Positions 1 through 7,284 are shown, counted from the stretch's first letter. The stretch is 8,051 bases of DNA from Candidatus Roizmanbacteria bacterium (GCA_013334845.1 JAAXWV010000012.1:1-8051); one strand, 5' to 3'. Notes: a model not told the origin generated them from the sequence alone. A program made the numbers and translations.

Positions 1-291
1 TTGGCCCGCAATGCGAAGGGGGTTCGTATATAATCCAGAGTCACATCTTTTTGTCAAACAATTATGCTACGATATTGGCTAATTCCTCACTCCACTCCCT
101 TCGTCAATAAATGGATAAATATCCCGTAATGGCCTTAGACCAGGAAAATGTTGGCCGCGAGGAGGGCGGGGGAGGAGGAGATGTACCGGTGGCCGCCGAG
201 AAAGGGGCTCAAGATCCGGCCCACAAACGTTCCGTGCGACAGCGTGCGAGTAGTGTAGTCAACAAGATCAGGAGGCCAATCATACCAGATT
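1..291. other. Intergenic region without a convincing gene; G-rich/C-rich tract
   Basis: This stretch lies downstream of the last leftward gene, and no reading frame in it resembles a known protein. The longest open frame, on the + strand at 111-323, would encode 70 residues. It starts directly after a TAA, has no ribosome binding site, and runs into the 3' end of the opposite gene, so I do not call it. At 159-180 lies a purine run broken by one C, with five G tracts (GG, GGG, GGGGG, GG, GG). Read leftward this is a C-rich, G-poor stretch that would form the 3' untranslated RNA of the 292-1467 gene and could serve as a Rho loading region. The part at 1-60 carries a leftward promoter. I see no strong hairpin followed by a T run for either direction. 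Confidence 0.5.
30..57 (-). promoter_or_regulatory. Leftward sigma70-type promoter for a gene beyond the left edge
   Basis: On the minus strand a perfect -35 TTGACA (52-57) is followed after 16 bp by GATTAT (30-35), which matches 4 of 6 positions of TATAAT. An overlapping TATATA is an alternative -10 at a 19-bp spacing. Transcription would begin near position 22-24 and leave the window leftward. A small palindrome, CGCA-A-TGCG (7-15), lies just inside the predicted transcript and could be an operator, although it is short. The gene served is outside the window. Confidence 0.5.
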
Positions 292-1467
292 CTACTCAGT
301 CTTTAATCCGTAATATAGCGTGAGCCCCGAGTACACATTAAACATATTTTTTGTTTCCTCCTCACGCATGTTTAGCCCTTTCAGATGCTCTCCCTTTATC
401 ACGCAAAATGTATGCGGAGCAGCACATTCTTTCGCCAGTTGAACTGTTTCCACGGTCGTTATTTTCAGTGTAGGAAGATAATAACCAACTACTGTTTTTA
501 CTGTCTCTTCGTGAGGGCCGAGCACGAGGCGGTGAACTGCGGGCATAGCTTTCAGATATTCTACAATCTGCATCTCTGCATATGTCCAGTCGCCGGAATT
601 TTTCTTATCGAAATGGGCGACGAGGAGGTTTTGATAATAGAAAAAATTAATCATTGTTACAACAAGTATAAGAAGAAAAAGGATATTGTGCTTCGCTTTC
701 ATGAGGAGCGAATAGTAACCGAAACCGATCATGATTGAGAGGCTGAGCAACAAAAGTGTTGATCGGAACGCGGGGAGGGTGTTGGAAAAAAACACGATTT
801 GCAGTATGCCCAACGCAAGTAATGATACTACGGGTAGAATTCCGCGGCGATTTTTCCCGACTGTCCAGCTTCCCCATACGAGGAAAACCACATCGATAAG
901 CATAAAAAATCCTGTTTTCGGGATACGTAAAAAGGTCGAGTTAAAATCCCCTGTTATAAAAAGCGTCTTAAGATCAATAGATCGGAGTATATTCGTGATG
1001 GATTCGAGTGGTGGCGCGAAAGAAATAGTGTGTCCGGTAAAAGCAGGGGATAGAAGCACCAAAGCCGAAGCCATAAACTGAAAAAGAGGAGAAAGCGGTA
1101 ATACATAAATGCCGAGAATAAGGGTGACGACGAGAAGGAAGGGATTTAATGTAAGAGACAAGGCAGTGAACCACGGTGATACAGTGGTAACGACACTAAT
1201 GATATAAGCGGCAAGCTGGTCTTTACAGTACTTTTTCATTACCAAATACAGTAGAACCGGCACGAGGGCGGCAAGCACGACCGCCAGGATACGGTAGGAA
1301 AAGTCAGAAGTCGACAGATGAAGGCCGCAGTTCTGGAGAAGATTCAGCTCGTCGAGTGAGGGGCTCTTGGGCACTTTTCCCACATACCACAGTTTCCCTA
1401 GCCCGATAATAAAAAGGCTAACGGGCAGAAAAACAGCACCAACGATATTATTTAATTGGAACTTCAT
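292..1467 (-). CDS. Multi-pass membrane protein, shortened GT-C glycosyltransferase-like
   Basis: This is a protein of about 391 residues with many hydrophobic helices over the first two thirds and a soluble C-terminal tail of roughly 100 residues. Its N-terminus parallels that of the upstream gene. A first helix is followed by a loop with VP..P.LDE, the acidic pair of GT-C transferases, and then an arginine-led helix and a 'SP' near the end of a later helix. The loop of about 40 residues that the neighbour carries between the DE motif and that arginine is almost missing here. I infer a divergent or degenerate member of the GT39/PMT-like family that would use polyprenyl-phosphate sugars at the outer membrane face; acceptor and sugar are unknown. 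The ATG at 1467 overlaps the upstream stop by 20 bp. An in-frame ATG at 1488 would overlap by 41 bp and is less likely. Neither start has a Shine-Dalgarno site, so translational coupling to the upstream gene is likely. The stop is TAG. Confidence 0.75.
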   Translation of the reverse strand: MKFQLNNIVGAVFLPVSLFIIGLGKLWYVGKVPKSPSLDELNLLQNCGLHLSTSDFSYRILAVVLAALVPVLLYLVMKKYCKDQLAAYIISVVTTVSPWFTALSLTLNPFLLVVTLILGIYVLPLSPLFQFMASALVLLSPAFTGHTISFAPPLESITNILRSIDLKTLFITGDFNSTFLRIPKTGFFMLIDVVFLVWGSWTVGKNRRGILPVVSLLALGILQIVFFSNTLPAFRSTLLLLSLSIMIGFGYYSLLMKAKHNILFLLILVVTMINFFYYQNLLVAHFDKKNSGDWTYAEMQIVEYLKAMPAVHRLVLGPHEETVKTVVGYYLPTLKITTVETVQLAKECAAPHTFCVIKGEHLKGLNMREEETKNMFNVYSGLTLYYGLKTE

Positions 1468-3193
1468 AATAGGGTAATGTAATAACATATACCCGGTTTT
1501 TGAGACGGGCTTCAGGATTTAAGAGCGATTGACTGGCTTGAGCACTTCTTGCACATGGTGAAGATAGAAAAAGCATGTACTCTTCCTGGCTGAGGAAGAG
1601 GGATATTATACCAGTAGAGGTTTTATCGCAAGTAAATGACTCAAGGACAAAAGCTGGTACAAATTTCATCTTATCCACCTTTGTAATACTGTTCCACCGG
1701 TCTATCTGGTGGTACTCACGCGTTTTCCAGAGGGTCTCCGGCGAGAGGGAGAGATGAAATACAGGATATATATAAGGGCGGCCTGAGATTTGTTCAGAGT
1801 ACATAAATGTATCTGAGCCCTGATAATGAGCTGTAATATATTCAGCGATCAGATTTTCCCGCTTCTGATAGTTGTAGGAATAGTGAAGCATGTAATCGTG
1901 GAAAAAGAAGGAGAGAAAGATTCCCACCTGGACGAAGTATCCAACAGCAAGAAGTGTGAGCCCGATAGCACGATAGTGGAGCTTTTTACCTTTGATAAAG
2001 GTGAGAAATTCAAAAAATGCAAAAACCGAAACAATCTCAAATGAACCGAGTGCCGCAAGATCGCGCTTCCCGCTGGGGGCACCTTCAGTAATAGTTGAGG
2101 GGAGAGGAGAGACGAGTATCCAGAACAAAAGAACCCCTAATAGAAGTCGTTGTCTCTGGTTCTTCGTAGTAAAAAATAGACGACCGAGAAGGAATAAACC
2201 AAGGTAATAAAAGGGCGTCACAACAAGATAGAGCGGAGGATAATAGCTCTCAAAAACCTCACTGCGCATTTTTATAACGCTAAGAAAATCGGTACCAAAA
2301 TGGGAGAGATAATTTCCTGCCAGTGTAAGCCCGTAAAAACTTGCTTTGTTGTACATGAGTTTTGCCAGCTTAGTATTTTTACCCTCACCACGATACTCGT
2401 TCACTTCCAGAACGGTGGCTTTTTTCTCTCCGAAAATGCCAACATACTTCATCCGATCAGCGCCCCCAATCTGGGCTTGTTGATAAATAAGCACTCCGGC
2501 AGCTGCCAGAAGAATCACGGAAAATACCAGGTAGAGCCAGGATCGTTTCGTTTTAACAAAGGCGTTGAGGAGGAGAAAAAGACAGAAGAGGAGTGGACCC
2601 ACGATACGTCCGAGGTTGTAGGAAAACATGGAAAGTATGAGGAGAGACGAAGCAAGTACTGCAAATCGGAGCTTTTTGGAGTTGAGATAGATAAGTTCAC
2701 TGTATAGTGCGGCGCTAATTAAAAAGGCAGAGAGCATGATTCCGTCACCAGCAATCCGACTGAAAAATATAGCCGGCGGCGAAAAAACAAACAGGCCCAG
2801 AGTGAGTAAACTAAGCCATCTATTTTTAAATACTTGCCAGCTAATTCCATACACTGTAAGCATAGCGAGTGATCCCGCCAGGGCGTTGATAAACCGGGTG
2901 GTCGCCAGACTGAGACCAAATAATTTGACCGGAATAGAAGTCAGGTAAATGTAAAGGGGATTTTTAAAATCGCCAAACGCTTCGAAAATAGTGGGGAGGA
3001 AACGACCCCATTCATCGTGGAGTGTTTTGGAGATGACATAGGCGTTGTAGCCGACACTTGCTTCATCTATTTCCGGTCCATAGGGGATGGTTCCGAGGCG
3101 ATAAAAACGAAGCAATGTCCCTATGGCCAGCAGGATAAGTATCACCGGAACGTAATGCTTTTTCACCAGTTCAGCAAACTTATGGATTGCCAT
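1448..3193 (-). CDS. GT39-like (dolichyl-phosphate-mannose mannosyltransferase-type) membrane glycosyltransferase
   Basis: This 581-residue integral membrane protein has the layout of the PMT/ArnT-like GT-C superfamily. A helix at residues 16-30 leads into an external loop with IPYGPEIDE (the acidic pair is D43, E44) and GYNAY. A second conserved loop segment, GDFKNPLY, lies near residues 74-81. Next come an arginine before a GSL helix (R100, about 107-109) and the family-like stretch FSPPAIFFSRIAGD (about 137-150). Roughly ten more helices follow, then a soluble C-terminal domain from about residue 430. Family members transfer a sugar from a polyprenyl-phosphate carrier to protein, lipid or glycan on the outer face; which one applies here cannot be told from sequence. 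The start at 3193 is supported by a perfect TATAAT 11 bp upstream, with no Shine-Dalgarno sequence. The 3' end overlaps the related gene at 292-1467. A gap of 166 bp separates it from the PLD-like gene upstream. The stop is TAA. Confidence 0.85.
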   Translation of the reverse strand: MAIHKFAELVKKHYVPVILILLAIGTLLRFYRLGTIPYGPEIDEASVGYNAYVISKTLHDEWGRFLPTIFEAFGDFKNPLYIYLTSIPVKLFGLSLATTRFINALAGSLAMLTVYGISWQVFKNRWLSLLTLGLFVFSPPAIFFSRIAGDGIMLSAFLISAALYSELIYLNSKKLRFAVLASSLLILSMFSYNLGRIVGPLLFCLFLLLNAFVKTKRSWLYLVFSVILLAAAGVLIYQQAQIGGADRMKYVGIFGEKKATVLEVNEYRGEGKNTKLAKLMYNKASFYGLTLAGNYLSHFGTDFLSVIKMRSEVFESYYPPLYLVVTPFYYLGLFLLGRLFFTTKNQRQRLLLGVLLFWILVSPLPSTITEGAPSGKRDLAALGSFEIVSVFAFFEFLTFIKGKKLHYRAIGLTLLAVGYFVQVGIFLSFFFHDYMLHYSYNYQKRENLIAEYITAHYQGSDTFMYSEQISGRPYIYPVFHLSLSPETLWKTREYHQIDRWNSITKVDKMKFVPAFVLESFTCDKTSTGIISLFLSQEEYMLFLSSPCARSAQASQSLLNPEARLKNRVYVITLPYYEVPIK

Positions 3194-3359
3194 AGCTACA
3201 GACCATTATATAGTAGAGAGGCGCTAGCAGATCAGGCATTTATGATTAAGAATAGGAAGAAGTGTATTCGGCCCTTTTTGTTTATCAACCTCATCCGCCG
3301 ATTCGGCAGGTTCAGGATCTCTCTTAATGCCAGGCTACATTTTCAACTTGTGGTGCACA
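3194..3359. other. Spacer between PLD-like and GT39-like genes with a small hairpin
   Basis: These 166 bp hold no recognisable gene. An inverted repeat CCGCCG-ATT-CGGCAG (3295-3309, six pairs with one G-T) lies about 50 bp after the PLD-like stop, but no T run follows it on the minus strand, so it is not a standard intrinsic terminator. A 20-codon minus-strand frame (3232-3294) with a hydrophobic end starts beside this hairpin; it has no clear ribosome binding site and is not called as a gene. The right-hand promoter part is described separately at 3205-3210. Confidence 0.4.
3205..3210 (-). promoter_or_regulatory. Perfect TATAAT -10 element, 11 bp before the GT39-like start
   Basis: On the minus strand TATAAT ends 11 bp before the ATG at 3193. 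With a usual 6-7 bp from -10 to start site, transcription would begin only a few bases before the start codon, giving a leaderless or nearly leaderless mRNA. No purine-rich ribosome binding site lies in between. The -35 position at 17-bp spacing reads GATCTG, a poor match. Confidence 0.5.
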
Positions 3360-4394
3360 TTAGTACAATATGCTCTCACCCACGAAGGATCCCAGTTGAG
3401 AGAGGAGTGAGGGGTTGTGTGTCTTGAGCGCCAGTTCCTCGGTACCGAGATTCACTCCTGTTTCTACATAGTTATGTGAGCCAAAAATAGCGGTAGCGTT
3501 GTCGATAGTCACAAGTTTGGCATGAATTTTGCGGGTTGGATGATGAATAAGCTGAATATTAGGCACATTATTAATCTTTTGTTTCAAAACAAGATAGGGG
3601 AACGAAAAAGGAAATTTAGCAAACATTTTATTGTTCCGGGTCGAGGTAATAATGGTCACATTTACACCCTCTCGCGCCTTTTTTATCAGCAAATCCAGCA
3701 GCCTTCCTTCCGGGATAAGCTGAGACATGTAAACAATCTTTGATTGTGCGTGTGGTATTTCTTCGAGGAGTGTATTATAGATGAGTGAATTGCCTATTTT
3801 CCCCACATCAAACAAAAGTCTTCCTAGCTGAGGGATTTCAGTTGAATAGTTTTGTTCGGGTCGCTTGTCGTTTACCCGGGGATATTTTTCTAAAAGAGCT
3901 TTTATAAGCTTTAAGTTATCTGATTTCATGACAAAATCGATGACCTGGAAGCCGGGATCAAACATATTGATCCCTCCAATCCAGCAAATGTCATCCACAA
4001 TATACATCTTGGTATGATTTCGCCGAACGATAGGAATGAGTGATGTGAAGTAGGGGGAAGGAGTATTGGTGACTGTAAGTAGGGCACCGGCTTTTCTCAA
4101 TCGTTGGTAAAATTCTTCATTATGCTTAAAAACGGATCGATGATAAGCGCGTGTTGCCGGGGTAAGGGCTGGTAAAAGGACAAGTTCATCGTCAATATAG
4201 CGACGAGAAATCCAGTCGAAAGTTATAAAAACCTTAATGCCTTTTTCCAGTCTTTCCAGCAAGATCGGCTCAACACGTTTTAGTACTGTGCCGTATTCAA
4301 AATTCATTGACTCAATATAAATATGTTTTTTAGCCTGTGAGCAGATTTTGCAAAAATCGTCGAGAAATTCCGATGGGGTTTGAATCAATTCCAT
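3360..4394 (-). CDS. Phospholipase D superfamily protein, cardiolipin synthase-like
   Basis: This 344-residue protein has two complete HKD motifs, the hallmark of the PLD superfamily. The first is H127-x-K129-x4-D134 followed by GGIN. The second is H291-x-K293-x4-D298 followed by GSHN. Together the two halves form one active site in which a histidine makes a phosphohistidine intermediate. The family includes cardiolipin and phosphatidylserine synthases, phospholipases and some nucleases. The arrangement, spacing and the segment NLGTEEL after the second motif most resemble the bacterial cardiolipin synthase / ClsB-like group. There is no N-terminal membrane anchor or signal peptide, so the protein is probably cytosolic or peripheral at the inner face. 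Cardiolipin formation from phosphatidylglycerol or phosphatidylethanolamine is an inference; a nuclease cannot be excluded. The gene begins 32 bp after the MFS stop and has no Shine-Dalgarno site, but a TATACT lies 12 bp before its ATG. The stop is TAA. Confidence 0.88.
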   Translation of the reverse strand: MELIQTPSEFLDDFCKICSQAKKHIYIESMNFEYGTVLKRVEPILLERLEKGIKVFITFDWISRRYIDDELVLLPALTPATRAYHRSVFKHNEEFYQRLRKAGALLTVTNTPSPYFTSLIPIVRRNHTKMYIVDDICWIGGINMFDPGFQVIDFVMKSDNLKLIKALLEKYPRVNDKRPEQNYSTEIPQLGRLLFDVGKIGNSLIYNTLLEEIPHAQSKIVYMSQLIPEGRLLDLLIKKAREGVNVTIITSTRNNKMFAKFPFSFPYLVLKQKINNVPNIQLIHHPTRKIHAKLVTIDNATAIFGSHNYVETGVNLGTEELALKTHNPSLLSQLGSFVGESILY

Positions 4395-4397
4395 AGC

Positions 4398-4413
4398 AGT
4401 ATATTAAGTATAC
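4398..4413 (-). promoter_or_regulatory. -10 element and repeat pair before the PLD-like gene
   Basis: On the minus strand TATACT (4407-4412, 5 of 6 matches to TATAAT) ends 12 bp before the ATG at 4394, the spacing of a leaderless promoter. The same hexamer is repeated at 4398-4403, giving AGTATA-TTA-AGTATA on the plus strand. The same bases also form an inverted repeat, GTATA-N5-TATAC (4399-4413). The -35 position at 17 bp reads CGTACA, which matches 3 of 6. This may be a promoter with an overlapping operator. In AT-rich DNA such repeats also occur by chance. Confidence 0.4.
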
Positions 4414-4426
4414 AGAAAAATTTACT

Positions 4427-5707
4427 TTATGTACGAGCTATCTGAAGCTTCTCACAAGATTTTTGAGAGGTGAGTGTATGAGAAAGCAGCACTAATACGG
4501 TAATAAATGGTAATTGAATCCCAGCTATAAAATGAGGGATAAAGCGCATCGCAACTTCAGAAGACACTATCCGAAGCAGTCCTAAAAACACCAGGATACC
4601 CAAAACGCGTCCGCAATTTAAAAATAGCTCCTGATCAAAGATATATGAATAATGATGGAGGCCACTGTGGTGCTCTTCATATTCCACCAAATTCATTCCA
4701 ATAGCAGAATATGAATTCCAGCGTAGAGAGTTACTTAATGTCATAAAGGCAGTATAGATGACCACCCCCCAGAACGAGAATGCTAAGCCCAGCGATACGC
4801 CGGCAACTACAAAAAATATAAGGCCAACTATAAACGAAAGCGTTTGATGTTTTTCTGACACGAACTTCCCCAGTTGATAGGTGGCGAATGCAGAGAACAC
4901 GGCTAGTAGTGATTGTACTATTCCCAGAGCCCCTTCATTGCCAACAACCGCGAGAATAATCAGAGTTGATAAAAAGATGCTCACCCCACCCGACAGTCCA
5001 TATCCAAGAGTAAATAACCGAAAGAGATTCCATCGACGGCTGCCGTTGATAATGAGTGAAGGGCGGGAGCTTAACTCACTTTTTTTCTCCCGAGTGTACA
5101 TTATTAACCCGGTAATTGCCAAAATAACAAGAGTGAAAACAGTTAGTGATTCATAGGCAAATTGGGTAGAGTAGAGGTGGTATTTTTCTCCTGATATGAT
5201 GAAGAATCCGACAAGAAAAGGAACTATAATCCCGATCAATGTTCCCAATGCGTTATTTAAACTGGAAAAGTAGAATCGATTATCGGTGCGGGTATTCTGG
5301 AGGGAAAGTGCATTGTGGTTGGCCCAATAAAAAGCGGCACCCAGTCCAGCAATGCTTCCGAAGACAAACAAAGAGAGTGCATTAACTACCGGCATAAAAA
5401 TTACGAGAATTACGGTGATACCTTGCGCGATGCATCCAATCATATACATAGTTCGAACAGAAAACCGTTTGAGTAGCAGTCCGTTGAGATAAAATCCGAC
5501 AGGAAGAAACAAAAAAACAGCTAGGTTGAAAATTGCAGAAAAATATAAGCTTTGAGATTTCCGCCAGATAAAAGCGTTGGTGAAAATTCCTATGATTGGA
5601 TCGGCTATATCGTAGATGGCAAACGACACAATAAGCTTTTGGCCCTCAGTCGAAAGTCGACGAAAATGGGATTGTTCGGTTTTCAAAAACGAGGAAAGCC
5701 CGTGCAT
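4427..5707 (-). CDS. Major facilitator superfamily transporter, YqgE-like
   Basis: This 426-residue protein has about 12 hydrophobic segments in two halves, split by a basic cytoplasmic loop near residues 205-229. Between helices 2 and 3 lies a motif-A-like loop (G71...LLKRFSVR, residues 78-85). The stretch GLGAAFYWANHN (121-132), with NTRTDNRFYF after it, and DQELFLNCGRVL late in the second half (358-369) recall the Bacillus YqgE-type group of uncharacterised MFS proteins. The membership is from memory and not searched. The length is normal for the superfamily, so the gene looks intact. The substrate is unknown, and an exporter of a lipid-like or drug-like compound would fit as well as anything. 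The gene lies 14 bp downstream of the kinase gene, and a TATAAT in that gap suggests its own promoter. There is no Shine-Dalgarno sequence before the ATG at 5707. The stop is TAA. Confidence 0.83.
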   Translation of the reverse strand: MHGLSSFLKTEQSHFRRLSTEGQKLIVSFAIYDIADPIIGIFTNAFIWRKSQSLYFSAIFNLAVFLFLPVGFYLNGLLLKRFSVRTMYMIGCIAQGITVILVIFMPVVNALSLFVFGSIAGLGAAFYWANHNALSLQNTRTDNRFYFSSLNNALGTLIGIIVPFLVGFFIISGEKYHLYSTQFAYESLTVFTLVILAITGLIMYTREKKSELSSRPSLIINGSRRWNLFRLFTLGYGLSGGVSIFLSTLIILAVVGNEGALGIVQSLLAVFSAFATYQLGKFVSEKHQTLSFIVGLIFFVVAGVSLGLAFSFWGVVIYTAFMTLSNSLRWNSYSAIGMNLVEYEEHHSGLHHYSYIFDQELFLNCGRVLGILVFLGLLRIVSSEVAMRFIPHFIAGIQLPFITVLVLLSHTLTSQKSCEKLQIART

Positions 5708-5715
5708 AAAAGCTC

Positions 5716-5721
5716 ATTATA
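5716..5721 (-). promoter_or_regulatory. Perfect TATAAT -10 element, 8 bp before the MFS start
   Basis: The hexamer sits exactly between the kinase stop codon (TGA, 5722-5724) and the MFS gene, and ends 8 bp before the ATG at 5707. Transcription would start at or next to the A of the start codon. The -35 position at 17-bp spacing reads GGGACT, which matches 3 of 6 and lies inside the kinase coding sequence. No ribosome binding site is present. Confidence 0.5.
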
Positions 5722-7284
5722 TCAGTGATGTTGAGATAAGTCCCTTTTTTCGCAAACCGGTAGCGTGAAGGAAAAAATAGAACCAGGCGTGTCCTTCCCC
5801 TCGGTCCAGATCTTTCCGTGATAATGTGTGATGATTGCGTGCGAAATATATAGACCAAGGCCCAATCCCCCATGCATACTGCTTCGAGCCTGATCTTTCC
5901 CTTGATAGAAACGGGCAAAAATATGTTCCCGATCTTTTTCCGAGATACCGATTCCAAAATCCTCCACCGATATAGTAACGAATTTCCCCTTCTTTTTCAT
6001 AGACACGAATATTTTGTCCGCATGAGGAGAGTATTTAATGGCATTATTAATTAAGTTCGTTAGTACCTGTCGGATGCGGGATTTGTCAGAGTAAGAATAA
6101 CAGTTCAGCTTTCCCTTTCGAATAATACGGTGGTGCTCGGCCAATGGCTGAATATCATCAATGATATCCTGTACGAATTCGTTGAGATTGAACGCTTCGT
6201 CAATATAACTTAGCTTATTCTCATTAATCTTGGTTATGTCGAGTAATTCGCTGATCAGTCGAACAAGATTATTAATCTGATTGTCAATCTTTGAGAGATA
6301 GAGGGCTGTATTTTCGTCCCCTCTCTGTTTGGCTTGTTTATAGAGAATTTGAGTATATGTTTTAGCACTGGTCAATGGGGTTTTAAGCTCGTGGCTGGCA
6401 ATACCGAGAAACTCATCTTTTCTTTTTCCTGCATTATTTTTTTCCGCCTGACTTAAAATGCTGGCTATTGATTCGAGAAAGGAGATCTCCTCGGGAGTAA
6501 ATATCCGTGACTTGTTGGCAGAACCGCATAATACGCCAAACAGGGTATCATTTCCTTGAATTGGCACAAGTATACAGGCTAAATTACCCTTGTCTTTTTG
6601 ATTGACTATAATAGGTTTTGAAGATTGAAGTAACGTCTGAATCACAGAAGGTCTGTCGGCGCATATAAACGGAGATACTTCATTTTCTGACTCTTCAGTC
6701 TCGACTGTTAGCGATCTTGATTCCGGATAATAGCGTAATATGGTACAACTGGCAAGATGAAGCGTATGAGTAATTACGTCTGAAGCTTCTTTTATGAGGT
6801 CGGGGAGTGCGGGGATAGTAAGTGCACGTTGACTGAGGACACTAAGTATATGTTGGTATTGATTCTGCTCATTTAATTTCTCTTCTGATTTTCGTCGATC
6901 AGTAGTAGGGAAGCGGACGGCAATATATTTTACCGGTTTACCGGAAGCATCAAGGATGGGAGCAATACTGGTATCAACCCAATAGATTGACCCGTCTTTT
7001 GCCCGATCTCTCAGTTCGCCTCTCCATACTTTTCCTTCGGTAATCGTTTTCCACATATTTCGGTAGAAGCCTTTTGAATGGTAGTCGGAATTCAAAATAC
7101 GGTGATTCTTGCCTAATATTTCCGAGCGCCTATATTTTGAAGTCCTCAAGAAGAGATCATTAGCATAGGTTATAGTGCCATGCATATCTGTTTCAGACAC
7201 CAAAGCAGATTGATTAAGAGCCTCAAGTAAGGCATGGTAGTCAGGGAGAAAGCGATTTATATTCCGTTTATGAGCCCGAGGCAT
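5722..7284 (-). CDS. Soluble hybrid-sensor histidine kinase (PAS-GAF-HisKA-HATPase_c)
   Basis: This 520-residue protein has the full set of histidine kinase signatures. A PAS domain (about 20-130) has GTITYAN, the GKNHRILNS segment, W87RGE and KDGSIYWV, in the style of Aer-like redox PAS domains. A GAF domain spans about 145-280. The H-box SHELKTP has the phospho-acceptor H298. The N-box is LTNLINNAIKYSP (N410, N414), G1 is EDFGIGI (441-447), the F-box FARFY (456-460), and G2 GGLGLGL (472-478). No transmembrane helix or signal peptide is visible, so it should sense a cytosolic signal; flavin, heme or a small molecule are options I cannot separate. There is no receiver domain, and no response regulator in the window, so it is an orphan here. 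ATG 7284 is the first start and leaves a short tail before PAS. There is no Shine-Dalgarno site. It is divergent from the CFA synthase-type gene. The stop is TGA. Confidence 0.92.
   Translation of the reverse strand: MPRAHKRNINRFLPDYHALLEALNQSALVSETDMHGTITYANDLFLRTSKYRRSEILGKNHRILNSDYHSKGFYRNMWKTITEGKVWRGELRDRAKDGSIYWVDTSIAPILDASGKPVKYIAVRFPTTDRRKSEEKLNEQNQYQHILSVLSQRALTIPALPDLIKEASDVITHTLHLASCTILRYYPESRSLTVETEESENEVSPFICADRPSVIQTLLQSSKPIIVNQKDKGNLACILVPIQGNDTLFGVLCGSANKSRIFTPEEISFLESIASILSQAEKNNAGKRKDEFLGIASHELKTPLTSAKTYTQILYKQAKQRGDENTALYLSKIDNQINNLVRLISELLDITKINENKLSYIDEAFNLNEFVQDIIDDIQPLAEHHRIIRKGKLNCYSYSDKSRIRQVLTNLINNAIKYSPHADKIFVSMKKKGKFVTISVEDFGIGISEKDREHIFARFYQGKDQARSSMHGGLGLGLYISHAIITHYHGKIWTEGKDTPGSIFSFTLPVCEKRDLSQHH

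Noticed and set aside
19..36. GGTTCG-containing stretch resembling a tRNA T arm
   Set aside because: The flanking bases do not form a T stem, and no acceptor, anticodon or D arm is found nearby.
111..323. Plus-strand frame of 70 codons with a glycine run and a basic C-terminal half
   Set aside because: It starts right after a TAA without a ribosome binding site or a clear promoter at a sensible distance, overlaps the 3' end of a well supported opposite gene, and resembles no family I know. Its composition follows from the G-rich tract.
1467..1488. Upstream ATG at 1488 as the start of the shorter GT-C-like gene
   Set aside because: The seven extra residues add nothing to the membrane topology and lengthen the overlap to 41 bp. 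The ATG at 1467 gives a start at the first helix, though neither has a ribosome binding site to decide.
2300..2707. Plus-strand frame of 135 codons
   Set aside because: It lies wholly antisense to the GT39-like gene, has no recognisable domain, and is explained by codon bias of the opposite strand.
3295..3309. Inverted repeat as intrinsic terminator of the PLD-like gene
   Set aside because: The stem is only six pairs with one wobble, and the minus strand continues with an A-rich stretch instead of a T run.
3017..3427. Plus-strand frame of 136 codons spanning the PLD/GT39 spacer
   Set aside because: Both ends are antisense to supported genes, the composition is cysteine- and arginine-rich without domain features, and no start signal is seen.
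5646..5957. Minus-strand frame of 103 codons across the kinase/MFS junction
   Set aside because: It is out of frame with two strongly supported proteins on the same strand and has no family features.
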